Shown: one piece after another, positions 53,370-63,988 of the stretch | How the letters are laid out: each line of letters starts with the position of its first letter | How positions within the stretch are numbered: the first letter of the stretch is position 1 | Assembly (NCBI GenBank): GCA_947646735.1 | Contig: CANTFK010000991.1 | Span: 124,001-188,000, forward strand | Direction of reading: 5' to 3' | Source: Peronospora farinosa | Taxonomy: Eukaryota > Oomycota > Peronosporomycetes > Peronosporales > Peronosporaceae | DNA: 64,000 bases | Notes under the pieces: generated by a model | Databases searched by the model: none | Told to the model about the DNA's origin: nothing | The model's input: the letters and a program-made list of their open reading frames with translations, nothing else | Translations under genes and position numbers: made by a program

Positions 53370-54602
53370 ATGACGCCTCTTGGCAATGATTCACAGATTC
53401 TACGGGACCTCATCGAAGGCGACCTTGACGAAGCGGTTGATTACGAATGTGACACCGTCTTTGTGGAACCCGATGGGTCCCCTTTAACCACCCTTACGGG
53501 TGAACATGACAGTAATAATGCACCAAATTTGTTTCCAGGACGTGGTGCTGCAGATGCGCTAACAGCGTTACGGTACCCGCCTGAACTATCGTCAGCAGCG
53601 ACGGTTACTAACCCACTCGACGAGCAGCAACAGCAGACCATCGACCAAGAGGAAGGTGCCAAGCGCCGGACGAAGAACATGGCGAGACTTCAGGACCACC
53701 GACAGTATAGGTTCAAACCACCTACAGTGGAATAACGCCTTAAGAAGGCATCTGGTCATTCCCTCTCTGGCTGGGCCATTGGGCCTGAGGCCATTTCACC
53801 CGAGGATGCTGCTACGCGAACGTCCCTTCGTCAACGCTATCTGGAACCTCATATCACTACGCAAATCCAATACCTGGAACGCCTCAACAGGCAAGTGCGC
53901 GGTGCGCCAGTTCCTCCCATAAAGGGCGTTCCCATCCTTCTGTTCGCGGGGGAAACCGAGGAAGAACAAGACACGGCTTTTAACCGCTGGGCGCATATGC
54001 GCGACGTTTAAGCAGCATGTGGGCTCTACGGGAAAGTGCCGACGTGGCAGATGTTCGTCTCGAACGAAAAATGCGTTACGATTACGCTAAACAGAAGGCC
54101 CGAAATTGTTGAAGTCTCAACGAACGCAATATGCGTCTGCTATCCAGCACTCCAGCGTTTCGGCTACACCTGTAGCCGCGAGTCCACGACAGGCCGAGGC
54201 CGATAACTTGCCTACCACCACCACTACTGGTGAGAAGCGTCACCGCCAACAGGCTGACCCTGCGCACGAAGCTTAATAACGTCCACGGCGTATGGACAAT
54301 CCTGCCGAAGGGGAACCTCAAACTCCCATGAGTTCCACGACTCAGGATATCCCCGCCACTTCACCAGATGCTGGTTTTGACCATGCGGCGACGTTTCTGC
54401 AGAAGACTTTTTACATGGAACTGAAGGTTTCCCTGTCCATCAAGCAAAGCCGGAGGAGGCCGGTGTACCGACTCAAGCTTATGCCGAGCTACTTGAAGAG
54501 GTGCGGTCTCTCCGTGAGACTGTGCAGTCGATGCATACTCGCCTCAAATCGGTAGAGCAGAGTTGGAACCGAGTAGAGAGACAGCTTGACCTCTTGGTTT
54601 AA
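53370..54602 (+). pseudogene. Gyp-E antisense ORF (broken)
   Basis: ATG 53370 (MTPLGNDSQILRDLIEGDLD). Acidic N-terminal part to a TAA at 53733-53735; the same frame continues after that single stop (SLSGWAIGPEAISPEDAATR ... YLERLNRQVRGAPVPP, PILLFAGETEEEQDTAFNRW) to 54011. Shifted frames then carry WALRESADVADVRLERKMRY and a Thr/Gln-rich stretch, and the last segment reads YAELLEEVRSLRETVQSM and LKSVEQSWNRVERQLDLLV, a strong coiled-coil pattern, with TAA at 54600-54602. The pol stop on the other strand is 54606-54604, one base away. Function unknown. Confidence 0.65.
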
Positions 54603-54603
54603 A

Positions 54604-55138
54604 TTATCCGTCCTGCGGCAGTGCCGATGAGCTCGGCGCGAGCGCCTTAGCGTTCACTTGGGACGGATACCGATATGGCTTGAGCATGCCGACGTATAAC
54701 ACGGGGTGCGTACGCAATTTGCGCGGCAGATTAAGCGTATACGCTAAGCCTTTCTTGGACACGACCGTAAAGTGTCCGATAAAGCGCGGACGCAACTTCG
54801 TCTTAAAGACAGCAGATACTACATTGGTAGGTAGGTTTTTTGCATTAAGTAATACTTGGTCTTCAGCCTCATAATCATCAATACAACTTCTTCCTTTAGC
54901 ATTATATATGTTTGGCTTGGCTTTCAGCCATTGCGTCTTGCACATGTCTTAAGACATTTAGTCGCGTTGCGAGAAACGTATTCACCTGTTTCGTAACAGT
55001 ATTAGGGTTGACATCAGCAAGCCGATCGGCAACCTCTCCACCACCAAGCCTTGAACCGCTCGGTGGTAGTGCTAACGGAATGCATGGGTGTGTGAGGCCA
55101 TTCACATAGAACGGAGTGTAGCCGGTAGAGGCGTGCAA
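54604..55138 (-). pseudogene. Gyp-E pol tail
   Basis: Post-integrase region in two frames: 55138-54902 (ASTGYTPFYVNGLTHP, then a helical linker) and 54945-54604, with LRPRFIGHFTVVSKKGLAYT and HPVLYVGMLKPYRYPSQ, the barrel module. It ends in a short Ser/Ala tail without a chromodomain. Convergent with the antisense ORF. Confidence 0.75.
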
Positions 55139-55156
55139 GGAGTTATTTAGTGCAAA

Positions 55157-56185
55157 CTAAACTACAGGGAGCATACAGATCCAACGCTTAGGCGTTTCAG
55201 CACAAACGCTGCGGAGGATATCTTCAACAACGCGATTTACGCGTTCGGTTTGACCATCGGTCTGCGGATGATCCGCTGTGAATATGTCCAAACGGGTACA
55301 TAGCACCTGAAAAACGGTCTTCCAAAATTTACTCGTAAAACGCGGATCACGATCAGAAACAATTGCCACTGGCAAGCCATGTTGGCGAAACACCCGATCG
55401 ATAAACAGCTCCGCTGTACCCATACCATCGATCGAATCTGGCACAGCCGCTAAGTGAGCCATCTTGCTCAAACGGTCAACAAAGACCACAATACCTGTGT
55501 TGCCATGCGAATCTTTCGGTAGGCCAAATACAAAGTCCATACTAATGGATTCCCAGCACCCAGTGGGAATAGGCAAATTATCCAGCGGCGCTGACGAATG
55601 GGGCGAACGATTCACCCGTTTACACATTTCACACGTACGCACATATGTGCTCATCCATTTATATAATTTGGGCCACCAGTAACTTTGGCATACTGCCCCA
55701 TAGGTCTTTTCACGACCCAAATGACCACCGACGGCGGTGTCATGTACCTCATAGAGGATACGATACTACAGGTCCTCTTCGTGAGGAATTACAGTACGCG
55801 GAGGATCCGCCACATCTGTACAATAGTACAACAGCCCCTGGTCAATAGAATATTGATGAAGGCTCGCACATAATCGTGCCGACAATTTAATGTCCGTGTC
55901 TTTAAACTCATCACTGCCAAGAGCATGTAGCAACTCTATACAATGATCATCTTTAGCATACACCGATCGAACGAGATCAATAATAGAAGACGAAAACGTC
56001 GTAACATGAGCAAGCTCATAGTCAGGTCTGCGTGACAACGCATCAGCCAAAGCATTTTGCTTGCTCGGCTTATATTTTACCTCAAAATTATATTCGGCAA
56101 AGAATGACAACCAACCGGCCATTCTCTGCGAGAGATGCGGCGACTGGGTTGCAGTTCGTAAAGATGCATGATCGGTATAGATCAC
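55157..56185 (-). pseudogene. Gyp-E RNase H end and integrase
   Basis: The frame 56185-55766 carries YTDHASLRTATQSPHLSQRM and NALADALSRRPDYE. After a shift, 55720-55157 has the integrase: zinc-site Cys pair CEMCKRV, and the DDE core with SISMDFVFGLPKD, SDRDPRFTS and DGQTERVNR, all three acidic residues present. The core ends at RSVCAETPKRW and a stop. The zinc-site His pair lies in the frameshifted interval (about 55740). Confidence 0.8.
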
Positions 56186-57761
56186 AAAAGGCTTTGAGCC
56201 AGCAGATGAACTCTGAATTTGACTAGATAATACTTCATCGCAAGTAGCTCTTTTTCATGAGCGGGATAGTTCTTTTCTGCAGCTTTCAGCTGGCGAGATT
56301 TAAAAGCGATCACACGCTCACGGACTTCATCATATGTTTGTAACAGAGCACTGCCAATGGCAAAGTCCGATGCGTCACAGACGACGCTAAACGGTCGGTC
56401 AGGGTCTGGCAAAGCCAAAATAGGAGCATGAAGAAGGTTAGCCTTCACCGCTTTAAAAACGTCTTCGTGTTCGGCACGCCAACACCATTCCACATCCTTT
56501 TCAAGGAGATTGGATAATGGCCGAGCCATATCAGCGTAATTTTCGCTATACTTGTGTAAGTAATTGGCAAGGCCAAGCCATTTACGCAAGTCCTTCTGAG
56601 ATTGTGGAACAGGCCAATGACTATGGCTTTGACTTTGGCGGGATCCGCTCGTAGTCCTCGCTTCTCAATGAAGCACCCTAGAAAGGGAACTTCTTCGGCC
56701 CCGAAGATGCACTTAGATAAATTAGCAAATAGCTTATTAGTGCGCATGCACTCGAACACAGCTCGTAAATGAACAATATGGTTCTCAATATCTGACCGTC
56801 CATGTTCAGCACGGCTATGGACAAAAATGTCATCAAAGTACGTATGTGCATAACTTCGATGGTGTCGAAACAATTGCGTCACCAAACGGTTAAACGTAGA
56901 CGGAGAATTCGATAGCCCCTACGCATCACCAACCACTCCCATAGAATACCGCTCGGAGTACTAACAGCAATAAGCGGAATATCGCTAGCTCGCATGAGCA
57001 ATTGGTAATAACCATCGACTAAGTCGAGCGCACTGTACATGGTACAACCAACCATATTGTTCTGAAGAACATCCTTCCTGGGTATTGGCGTCTGTGCAGG
57101 TATAGTGGCTGCATTGAGCTTATTATAAGCATGAACAATACGCCACTTACCCTTCGGCTTCTTGACACAGAAAGTAGGTGTCGAGTGCATAGATCTACTT
57201 CTCGCGCACCATACCTGCCGCATGATTTGCACGAAAGAACTCGTCAATGACGTCACACTGTTCTTTGGGTAAAGTCCACTGCCGTGTTACGCAGCATTTG
57301 GTTCCAGGAACCAAATCAATCTCATGACGTACATCCCTATCAGGCGGTAGAACCGACGGTGGATCGTGACACACCACGTCCTGAAATCCCTCAACTAAAG
57401 GATAGTAGGGATCTGAAGGGTTCTTCAGAATAGATGCTCCACTACGTGCACTAAGTGCTGCCTTTGTATCTTCAAGGACTGCCTCATCGACAAGCGAGGA
57501 TGAGTTCAGCTCGAGATTAGGTCGAATTACCACCATATCGGGTAGAACACCAGCCTTCAAGGCTTGATAAAACTCATCCACATACATTTCTTTTAGCTCT
57601 AAGAGAGCATTTAATGATGGGAAGGCCTCAAGGTCAACCTCACCATCTACATCACCTGTCACTCCGTTTAACAGGGTGTACAACTGGTCACTGACATTAC
57701 TATGTGATAAAGCAGACGCTTTACGTCTCGCAGCCGCCATCTGGCGACGCTGCCGTCTCAT
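56182..57761 (-). pseudogene. Gyp-E linker, reverse transcriptase and RNase H (broken)
   Basis: 57761-57195: linker and RT entry ([20 protein letters not shown]). 57256-56879: PTFCVKKPKGKWRIVHAYN, ALDLVDGYYQLLMRASD, STPSGILWEWLVM, then a shift that spoils MPQG. 56885-56445: active site HTYFDDIFVHS, VPFLGCFI. 56589-56182: FSVVCDASDFAIGSALLQ (RNase H) and NYPAHEKELLAMKYYLVKFRV. Three frameshifts but no large deletion. Confidence 0.8.
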
Positions 57762-57799
57762 TGACGAGACCGTACTTTGTAAAGTACTTGGGTACCATC

Positions 57800-58075
57800 A
57801 TTCCTAAGGTCGTTGGTTTCCTTGACCTTAACCTGCCCTATGCGAGAGCCGATGTCATCACTAACATTCAGTGAGTCATCGTCACATGTTACATCACTAA
57901 CAGGATCTTCGACCTTAGCTTGCTCTATACGAGAGCTGATGTCATTACCGACATCCAGCGAGTCAATATCACAGGTGGCATCACTAACAAGGTCATCGAC
58001 CTTCACTTGCTCTATAAGAGAGCCAATGTCTTTACCGACATCCAGTGTCTCAATATTACTATGAGTATCACTCAA
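57800..58075 (-). repeat. 87-bp tandem repeat in Gyp-E linker
   Basis: On the minus strand the protein between protease and RT contains nearly three copies of a 29-residue unit, consensus S-L-D-V-G-x-D-I-x-S-R-I-E-Q-x-K-V-x-D-P-V-S-D-x-T-C-D. The frame 58249-57758 is open through it. Not seen in the linkers of Gyp-A, B or D. Confidence 0.85.
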
Positions 58076-58188
58076 CGGAGTACGTGCCGTTCCACTAGGT
58101 GTCATTAAGCTTTGCTCGACACTATTATTGTTGACATTTGAGTTTATCAACTCAGACACTCCAATGTCCCGCACACTAACTGAATTAG

Positions 58189-58659
58189 TTAATAGCTCGC
58201 GCCAATAGCACTTTTGTTTCTTAGCGAAGGTGGGTTCATAACTCTCCAAAGCTTGCTAGGAACATTGCGCGTTGCACCTAAGGTTTTGGATCTCCAATCG
58301 ATCCACGGTTCATGGCGTTCCAGCCAGGCCATACCGAGAATGAGATCATATCTCGAGTCCAAATCTAGGACAAGATAGCGTTCAACGCTATTGAAGTCTA
58401 AGAGCTTTACACCTAAGTTCAACGGAACTTTAGGAACGGTGACACGTACACCTGTCGCGAGACGAACGGTTATACTGTCACCCTCTTGCGCTTCCAGTGC
58501 CTCAGCATACAGCTGACTCCCTTCAAGGGAACGACGTCGGACATAATTACCTGACGCCCCTGAGTCAATTAGAATTGACCATGGCTTCTCAAAACCCTTA
58601 ACGGTTGCCGACACAACCAACAAGCCTGGCTTGTAATCTTGTTCCATGGAAGCATTCAC
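58189..58659 (-). pseudogene. Gyp-E aspartic protease
   Basis: Open frame of 156 codons with WSILIDSGASGNYV (catalytic DSG), flap-like ITVRLATGVRVTVPK, and RYDLILGMAWLERHEPWIDW. All family landmarks are kept, so the domain looks competent, but gag upstream is broken. The Trp-rich end is followed by a basic segment and a stop, with the repeat linker in an overlapping frame. Confidence 0.8.
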
Positions 58660-58745
58660 AGAACCACCTGGAGCTAAGCCCTGTTTATCTTTACCTCCTT
58701 AAGGTTCAACAGAACTTAGTTCTTTCCCAGTAGGGCGCCCCGCGC

Positions 58746-59531
58746 CTACTGGGAGTTGACGTTTTTCCCTGGCCTGCTCGCCTTTTGGCTAGGAGCAGGG
58801 TTTCGGCTCTGCCGATTTGAACGTTGCTTTCGCAACGGATAGCTAGGGCGAAGATGCCTAGTGCTTCCGCACATGTAACACCTACGGATGTTACCTTGCT
58901 GCTCAGCAGCTTGAAGCTCAGCTTCTTCAGCCTGGCTGAGGTCCATGGGTTCCGCCCTGCTAGAGGCATTTAATCTGTACCATGGCAGACCATAGCGAGA
59001 AGATTTGAAATTAAATTCAGCGTTAAACGCTATGCTCACTTCCTCTTTGAAAGTCGAAGGCTGGACACGAAAAACTTCTGTCCTGGCGACCCCAGTGCGA
59101 AGTCCTTCCATAAAAACGGTTACTCGGACTTCTTCTGCCAGAGGGTCCTGCTGCATAGCAGCAATGAGAGTTCTCAACTCTTGGACATAGTCCGACAATT
59201 ATTTCTTACCCTGTCGGGTAGCTAAGAAACGTGAGCGCAAACGATAAGCCTAATTAGGTGGTGCAAACACGCAAGTTAATTGCTTTTTGAGCATTTCCCA
59301 TGTGTAAAACGCGGCATTTACAGAGACATCGCCCGTTAGAGCCCACTCTCTAGCTCTTCCACCGAGCTTCGAAATGGACAAGCCAGCTCGTTGCTTATCT
59401 GATACAAGCATGGCGGCATCCATTGCCATTTCAACTTCTCGGATCCAGAGGAGAAGAATTTCTCCCTCCTTTCCCTCAAAGGTCTTTACGTTTAAAACGA
59501 GTGGGCAAGCCTTTGGCTCTGCATCGGGCAC
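58746..59531 (-). pseudogene. Gyp-E gag (two stops)
   Basis: Reading from about 59531: [54 protein letters not shown], then stops at about 59247 and 59200, then LSDYVQELRTLIAAM, VTVFMEGLRTGVARTEVFR and AFNAEFNFKSSRYG: the retrotransposon capsid family. A zinc knuckle C-YM-C-GSTR-H-LRPS lacks the last Cys (Ser). The N-terminal codons and any ATG are cut off near the Gyp-C LTR. Confidence 0.75.
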
Positions 59532-59569
59532 AGGTACCTGAATTTACTGCGTAGGCGCAGCTCACGCTG

Positions 59570-59910
59570 TGTAACGGGGCTAGAACGTACCGTCACTAGC
59601 TTACACGCGCGCTCGAGGAAGACTCAAGCCCGAGTATTAGGTATAAGTAAATGTAACTCTGATTTTCATTTTGGTTTTAATTCGTACTAATTACGAAGAT
59701 TTTAGTCGCAATAAATACGACAGTGTTCCCGCCTTTCGGGAACCACACAATTTCAGGTTGATTTATCATTGGTCGATATTGGGGACTTTAGGCCCAATAA
59801 TAAACCAATAATAAATTACCACGCTGTGCCCGCTATTCGGGCCCAGCACTTGCCTACATATGTAATTGTTTATTTGTGTTAATGCTATATGTGTAATGTA
59901 GCCCATTACA
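59570..59910 (-). repeat. Gyp-C 3' LTR
   Basis: 341 bp. Read on the minus strand it begins TGTAATGGGC right after a purine tract (GAGAAGGGGGTGA, 59923-59911) and ends GCCCCGTTACA. It is unrelated in its body to the Gyp-D and Gyp-E LTRs. It includes the hairpin TTCCCG...CGGGAA (about 59729-59742). Confidence 0.75.
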
Positions 59911-59923
59911 TCACCCCCTTCTC

Positions 59924-61366
59924 ATGACAGCACTCACCAACCGTGAGTGCTCAACTGTCGAAAACCCTTCGCCCACAAACGAACAAGCAATGTCCGGAGA
60001 CCCAGAACCCAATCCAGCAGGACGCCCAAGATACATCAGCGGGAATGCATCAACCAGCATCATGGCGCGGCAGCTCATACCTTGGTCGCTGTACGACTTG
60101 TCCGGAGCTCACGCTCCGGACTCACTGGACATGATGCGGGACTACTTCCGCCGATTTCGAAATTGCGCGGGAAAGGTCTTGATGGAATCGAGCATGAAGC
60201 TCTACAACGTTCTTGGTGCGTCTTCATCCAACGTTGGATTCGGATGCTTGAGGATGGTAGCAGCTTTCAGTTATGGCTCGCCAATCGAGAGGAGCTTCGC
60301 ACCGATCACTCCATCGGCGCGCTACGCGAAAGGGTGTGTGAGGAAGCTTGGAATGAGGACCGTCTCTGCTTCATCCATGTCAATGAAGGATGCCAATCTT
60401 GTGACTCGACTCCACGCCCAACTCATGACGAATGGAGACGACACATCGCTGAGTGTCCACTCAGCGATTGCGAACGAAGTTGGATTGCAAAGTATGAGCG
60501 AGGTCTGAGCGAACGGAGAAGCGCAGTTATTCGTGGTGCGCCTCGTTGGCAGCACCACTCGCGACAGCGGAGTCAATCTCCGCGGGATCATCAGCGCAGG
60601 GCAGCGACACGTTCGCTTGTCCGTCCTGCTTCGCGATTCTCGCCTCGCAATCGTGATATGTATTCACCGCGACATTCTCGATCACGGCATCGATCTCGTT
60701 CACGACATCGTTTGCGTTCGCGTCATCGTTCCCGTTCCCGACGACGTGAATCTCCTTACCGCTCTCGTTTGTCACGAGAGCGTTCGCGTGCTCGCCCGCC
60801 TTGGAATAGTCCGACTTCGTGGCTTCATACGACAGAACCACATCTGGAACGTCACGAAGGAGCGAGGAACTTGGTTCCCATGTATCCTGCTCGGGAGGGA
60901 ATCCAAGCCAACGTACTCGGTACCTACGCACGGATGGATGCACGCTTCTCATGAGCCGACTGCAGTACTGGTTGTGGAGGGTCCTCGTGACCCACAATGC
61001 GGTCTACAATCCAGCGCACCTGTCCCTCCGCATCAACAAGCGGAGGAGGGCCCTCGCGATGGTAGTGCTGGCGTCCTGGTTGCTCAGGACGATGTTGATC
61101 AGGCCGTGAACATAGCTGCCGATGCTCAGCTGGAGGCTGAGGCTGCCAGTGAACGTGCTGCCCGGGCGGAGAAGACTTCGAGTAAGAACAGACAGTCGAA
61201 CCGTGAACTGCTCGAGCGGATAAGGATTCTGGAGCGCCAGATGCTTGGTCAGGTTCAGACGGGATCGAGACCCCGTCCCATGTCATCGGCGCGTCGAGCA
61301 CGAAGGGAAGGCCGTTCGACTTACGAACCCCTGAAGCCGGCGTCGGAGCCAAACCGTGAAGCGTAG
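59924..61366 (+). pseudogene. Gyp-C antisense ORF with RS-repeat and coiled coil
   Basis: ATG 59924 (MTALTNRECSTVENPSPTNE). The frame shifts near 60180 into one running to 60954, and again into one ending at 61364-61366. Legible parts: IPWSLYDLSGAHAPDSL; a Trp/Leu-rich middle (RSWCVFIQRWIRMLEDGSSF, SFQLWLANREEL); a Cys/His cluster (C-QS-C ... H-DEWRRHIAE-C-PLSD-C); an Arg-Ser repeat tract like those of SR splicing proteins (about 60650-60800); and a terminal helix (AQLEAEAASERAARAEKT, NRELLERIRILERQML) likely to be a coiled coil. The RS tract lies opposite sense sequence downstream of the chromodomain. Two frameshifts make this copy dead, if it was ever a gene. Confidence 0.55.
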
Positions 61367-61874
61367 CCGGACGATATTCCTTCAGCCGACCGACATAGAA
61401 TGTCGGGTGGAGTCGCAGTGAAGAGGGGACGTCGAGTGTATAAGCGTCGCCGATTGCCTTCAGAACCTTGAATGGACCGATGAAGCGTGGAGCGAGCTTA
61501 CTCGCGCCCAGGTTAGTGACCGTTGAATCCCTTAAACCTTCCGTAGATAATATTACACGGTCACCTTTCTCAAACTTGCTCATGTTCTTTCTTCCATGTT
61601 TGTCAGCGTTCTCCTTCTGTTGGTCTACCGCAGATTGTAGTGCGTCGCGTACAAACCTGGTGATGGCTTGACGTTGGAGTATAAATTCCGACACGGCCAT
61701 GTCATCAATTGGTCGCGCCGACTCAATCGGCGCGTAGTTGGCAGTAGGGGAACGCTTACCCGAAGACGGGTCAATCAATGTCTGCGCAGTCCATCGAGCT
61801 AATGGGGACGCCACGTCTGATGGCGTCAAAATGGCCGTTTTTGCCTTGGATCGTGTTACTGCATTCGCGCTCAA
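60527..61874 (-). pseudogene. Gyp-C pol tail and chromodomain (one frameshift)
   Basis: From 61874: linker, ITRFVRDALQSAVDQQKENA, KGDRVILSTEG, barrel KLAPRFIGPFKVLKAIGDAYT and HPTFYVGRLKEYRP, then a Pro/Ser-rich spacer to VDAEGQVRWIVDRIVGHE. A frameshift there leads to RRYRVRWLGFPPEQDTWEP and VPDVVLSYEATK, completing a chromodomain with its aromatic residues. An acidic Asn/Asp-rich tail runs to 60527. This whole segment is overlapped by the plus-strand antisense frame. Confidence 0.75.
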
Positions 61875-62725
61875 AATACCGTGAGCTGCACTCGATCCTT
61901 GTTTATCACCTTTATCCCCCCCAGAGTGGAGCCACTAGGTGTTGTGGGTCGCCCCACGGCCAGGACAGTAGGAACACGAGGGTGACGAGCCGAATTCACA
62001 AAGAATGGCGTCAACCCTGTTGACGCGTGTACGGCGTTGTTGAGTGCGAACTCAGCGAGTGGTAAAAATGCACTCCAACTTGTAAATGAAGTAGCGTAAC
62101 TCCGAAGAACATCTTCGAGGACCCGGTTCACGCGCTCGGTCTGCCCATCCATTTCCGGATGGGCCGCAGTCGACATCAGCAGTTTTGTCCCGAAGAGCTC
62201 GAAAAGTGATGTCCAAAATGCGGACGTAAATCGCGGGTCACGGTCCGAAACACTGTTTTCTGGAAGGCCATGATGACGGAACACCGCGTCGATGAAGTGC
62301 GCCGCGGTCTCTGCCGCGGTGACCTTAGCGTGGACAGGCACGAGATGTGTCATCTTGCTGAATCTGTCAACAAAGACCAAAGTGCCTGTTCGAGCTTGGC
62401 TATCGGGAGCAAGCCCGAAGATAAAGTTCATCGAAACTGATCTCCAGGCCTCTGCTGCAATTGGCAACGATCGCAAGGGAGCCTGTGACGATGGAGATGG
62501 CTTCACACGCTGGCATATTTCGCACGTTCGGATCCAGTTGCGTACCCACTTATACATGTGGGTCCAGAAGAAGTCTCGAGACACAGCCGCGAAAGTCTTT
62601 TCGCGGCCTAAATGGCCGCCAGCAGGAGCATCGTGATACTCGTGAATGATTCTTGCACGCAAATCCATGTCATTGACAATTACCGTGCGATATGCATCGA
62701 ATTGGTCGATGCTATACAGAAGCAA
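61871..62725 (-). pseudogene. Gyp-C integrase with Asp-to-Asn active-site change
   Basis: A 284-codon open frame. HHCC: EYHDAPAGGH ... CEICQRVKPS. The core reads SVSMNFIFGLAPD, where the first DDE Asp is Asn; SDRDPRF and DGQTERVNR are intact. The remaining integrase architecture is perfect (FALNNAVHASTGLTPFFVN). The single substitution (GAC to AAC) should abolish strand transfer. It is separated from RNase H by a stop at 62774. Confidence 0.85.
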
Positions 62726-62773
62726 ATCGCCATCTAAACTGTATCGATGAATATGATCGCGCTTGGTACGGGA

Positions 62774-63988
62774 TTATGCTCCCAGTGCAGCATCGCTGGG
62801 AGCACGCAGATAGTCGATAATGTCTGCATAATCTGAGTCACCCTTGTACGCTGCGACGATCTCATCAAATAAACACGGCTCGGGTGTAACCCGAGTTAAG
62901 TTCAGCGATACACACATTGCGCATCGGTCATCATCGTCCTCGTCATCAGTAGCCTGACGACTCAGAGCAGTCCGAGGATCATAGTCGGGACGTCTTGACA
63001 AGGCGTCAGCGAGAATATTAGTTCTGCCTGGCTGGTAATATATGACAAATTTGTACTCTGAAAAGAATGAGAGACATCGTGCCATCCGTTGGGACAGGTG
63101 TGGGCTCTTCATCGCTGTGCGCAGCGATGCATGATCGGTGTACAAAGCAAATGTACGTTCACCAAGGAGATGCACGCGAAACTTGATGAGTGCATAGCGC
63201 ATCGCTAATAACTCCTTGTCGTGAACCGGATAGTTCTTCTCAGCTGGCTTCATCTGTCGCGACTGGTAACTCACGACTCGTTCACGGCCCTCATCATTAA
63301 ATTGCATGAGAGCACAACCGATTGCAAAATCACTGGCGTCGCAAACCACGTGGAACGGCTTGGAGTCGTCTGGTAGGACCAGGACTGGCGCTGACGCCAG
63401 GCTCTTCTTTACTGCTTCGAAGGCTGCTTGGTGCTCGGGACGCCACAACCACGTGGCGTCTTTCTTCAAGAGTGACGACAAAGGCTGGATAGAACCAGCA
63501 TAATCCTTCGTATACTTATGCAAGTAATTAGCCATAACGAGCCACTGGCGCAGCTCCGTAGGGTTCTTGGGCGTGGGCCAAGAACAGATGGACGACACCT
63601 TCTCTGGATCAGCTCGAACTCCCGATTTACTCACATAGCAACCTAACACCAGAATCTCCGGTGCACAAAAGACACACTTCTTGAGATTCGCGTACAACTT
63701 GTTGTCCCGCATAACTTGAATAACTTTCTTCAGGTGTTGAAGGTGAACTTGGACATCGTTGAGGTTGCCCTCGGCGCGACTATGGACGAAGATATCGTCA
63801 AAATAACTTGGGGCAAAGTTCCGAAGGGGTCTCAACACTTGAAACACCATTCGATTGAAAGTGGCCGGAGCGTTCTTCAATCCTTGTGGCATAACCATCC
63901 ACTCCCATAACATGCCACTCGGGGTGCTCACCGCGGTGAGTGGGATATCGCTCGGGTGCATCAAAATCTGGTAAAAGCCATCGGTCAA
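62774..63988 (-). CDS. Gyp-C reverse transcriptase and RNase H, open frame
   Basis: 404 open codons entering from the window edge. RT: TDGFYQILMHPSDIPLTAVS, TPSGMLWEWMVMPQGLKNAP, active-site SYFDDIFVHS, VLGCYVSKSGVRADPEKV. RNase H: FHVVCDASDFAIGCALMQF, NYPVHDKELLAMRYALIKFR, YTDHASLRTAMKSPHLSQRM and NILADALSRRPDYD. It ends at LRAPSDAALGA with a stop at 62774, before the integrase. All catalytic residues are visible, making this the healthiest RT in the window. The frame start lies outside the window. Confidence 0.85.
   Translation of the reverse strand: MTDGFYQILMHPSDIPLTAVSTPSGMLWEWMVMPQGLKNAPATFNRMVFQVLRPLRNFAPSYFDDIFVHSRAEGNLNDVQVHLQHLKKVIQVMRDNKLYANLKKCVFCAPEILVLGCYVSKSGVRADPEKVSSICSWPTPKNPTELRQWLVMANYLHKYTKDYAGSIQPLSSLLKKDATWLWRPEHQAAFEAVKKSLASAPVLVLPDDSKPFHVVCDASDFAIGCALMQFNDEGRERVVSYQSRQMKPAEKNYPVHDKELLAMRYALIKFRVHLLGERTFALYTDHASLRTAMKSPHLSQRMARCLSFFSEYKFVIYYQPGRTNILADALSRRPDYDPRTALSRQATDDEDDDDRCAMCVSLNLTRVTPEPCLFDEIVAAYKGDSDYADIIDYLRAPSDAALGA

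Larger units (their letters stand above)
53260..59569 (-). mobile_element. Gyp-E: degenerate Ty3/Gypsy element without chromodomain
   Basis: Minus-strand order: gag (59531-58746), protease, repeat-containing linker, RT, RNase H, integrase and barrel, ending at 54604. The antisense ORF is on the plus strand (53370-54602). Every domain is present but separated by stops or shifts. The gag 5' end adjoins the 3' LTR of Gyp-C, so its 5' LTR is missing or displaced. Hairpin density is visibly lower in its pol than in Gyp-D or Gyp-C. Confidence 0.85.

Noticed and set aside
59570..59910. LTR considered as the 5' LTR of Gyp-E
   Set aside because: Its body does not match the Gyp-E 3' LTR region, and the purine tract on its right shows it is the 3' LTR of Gyp-C.
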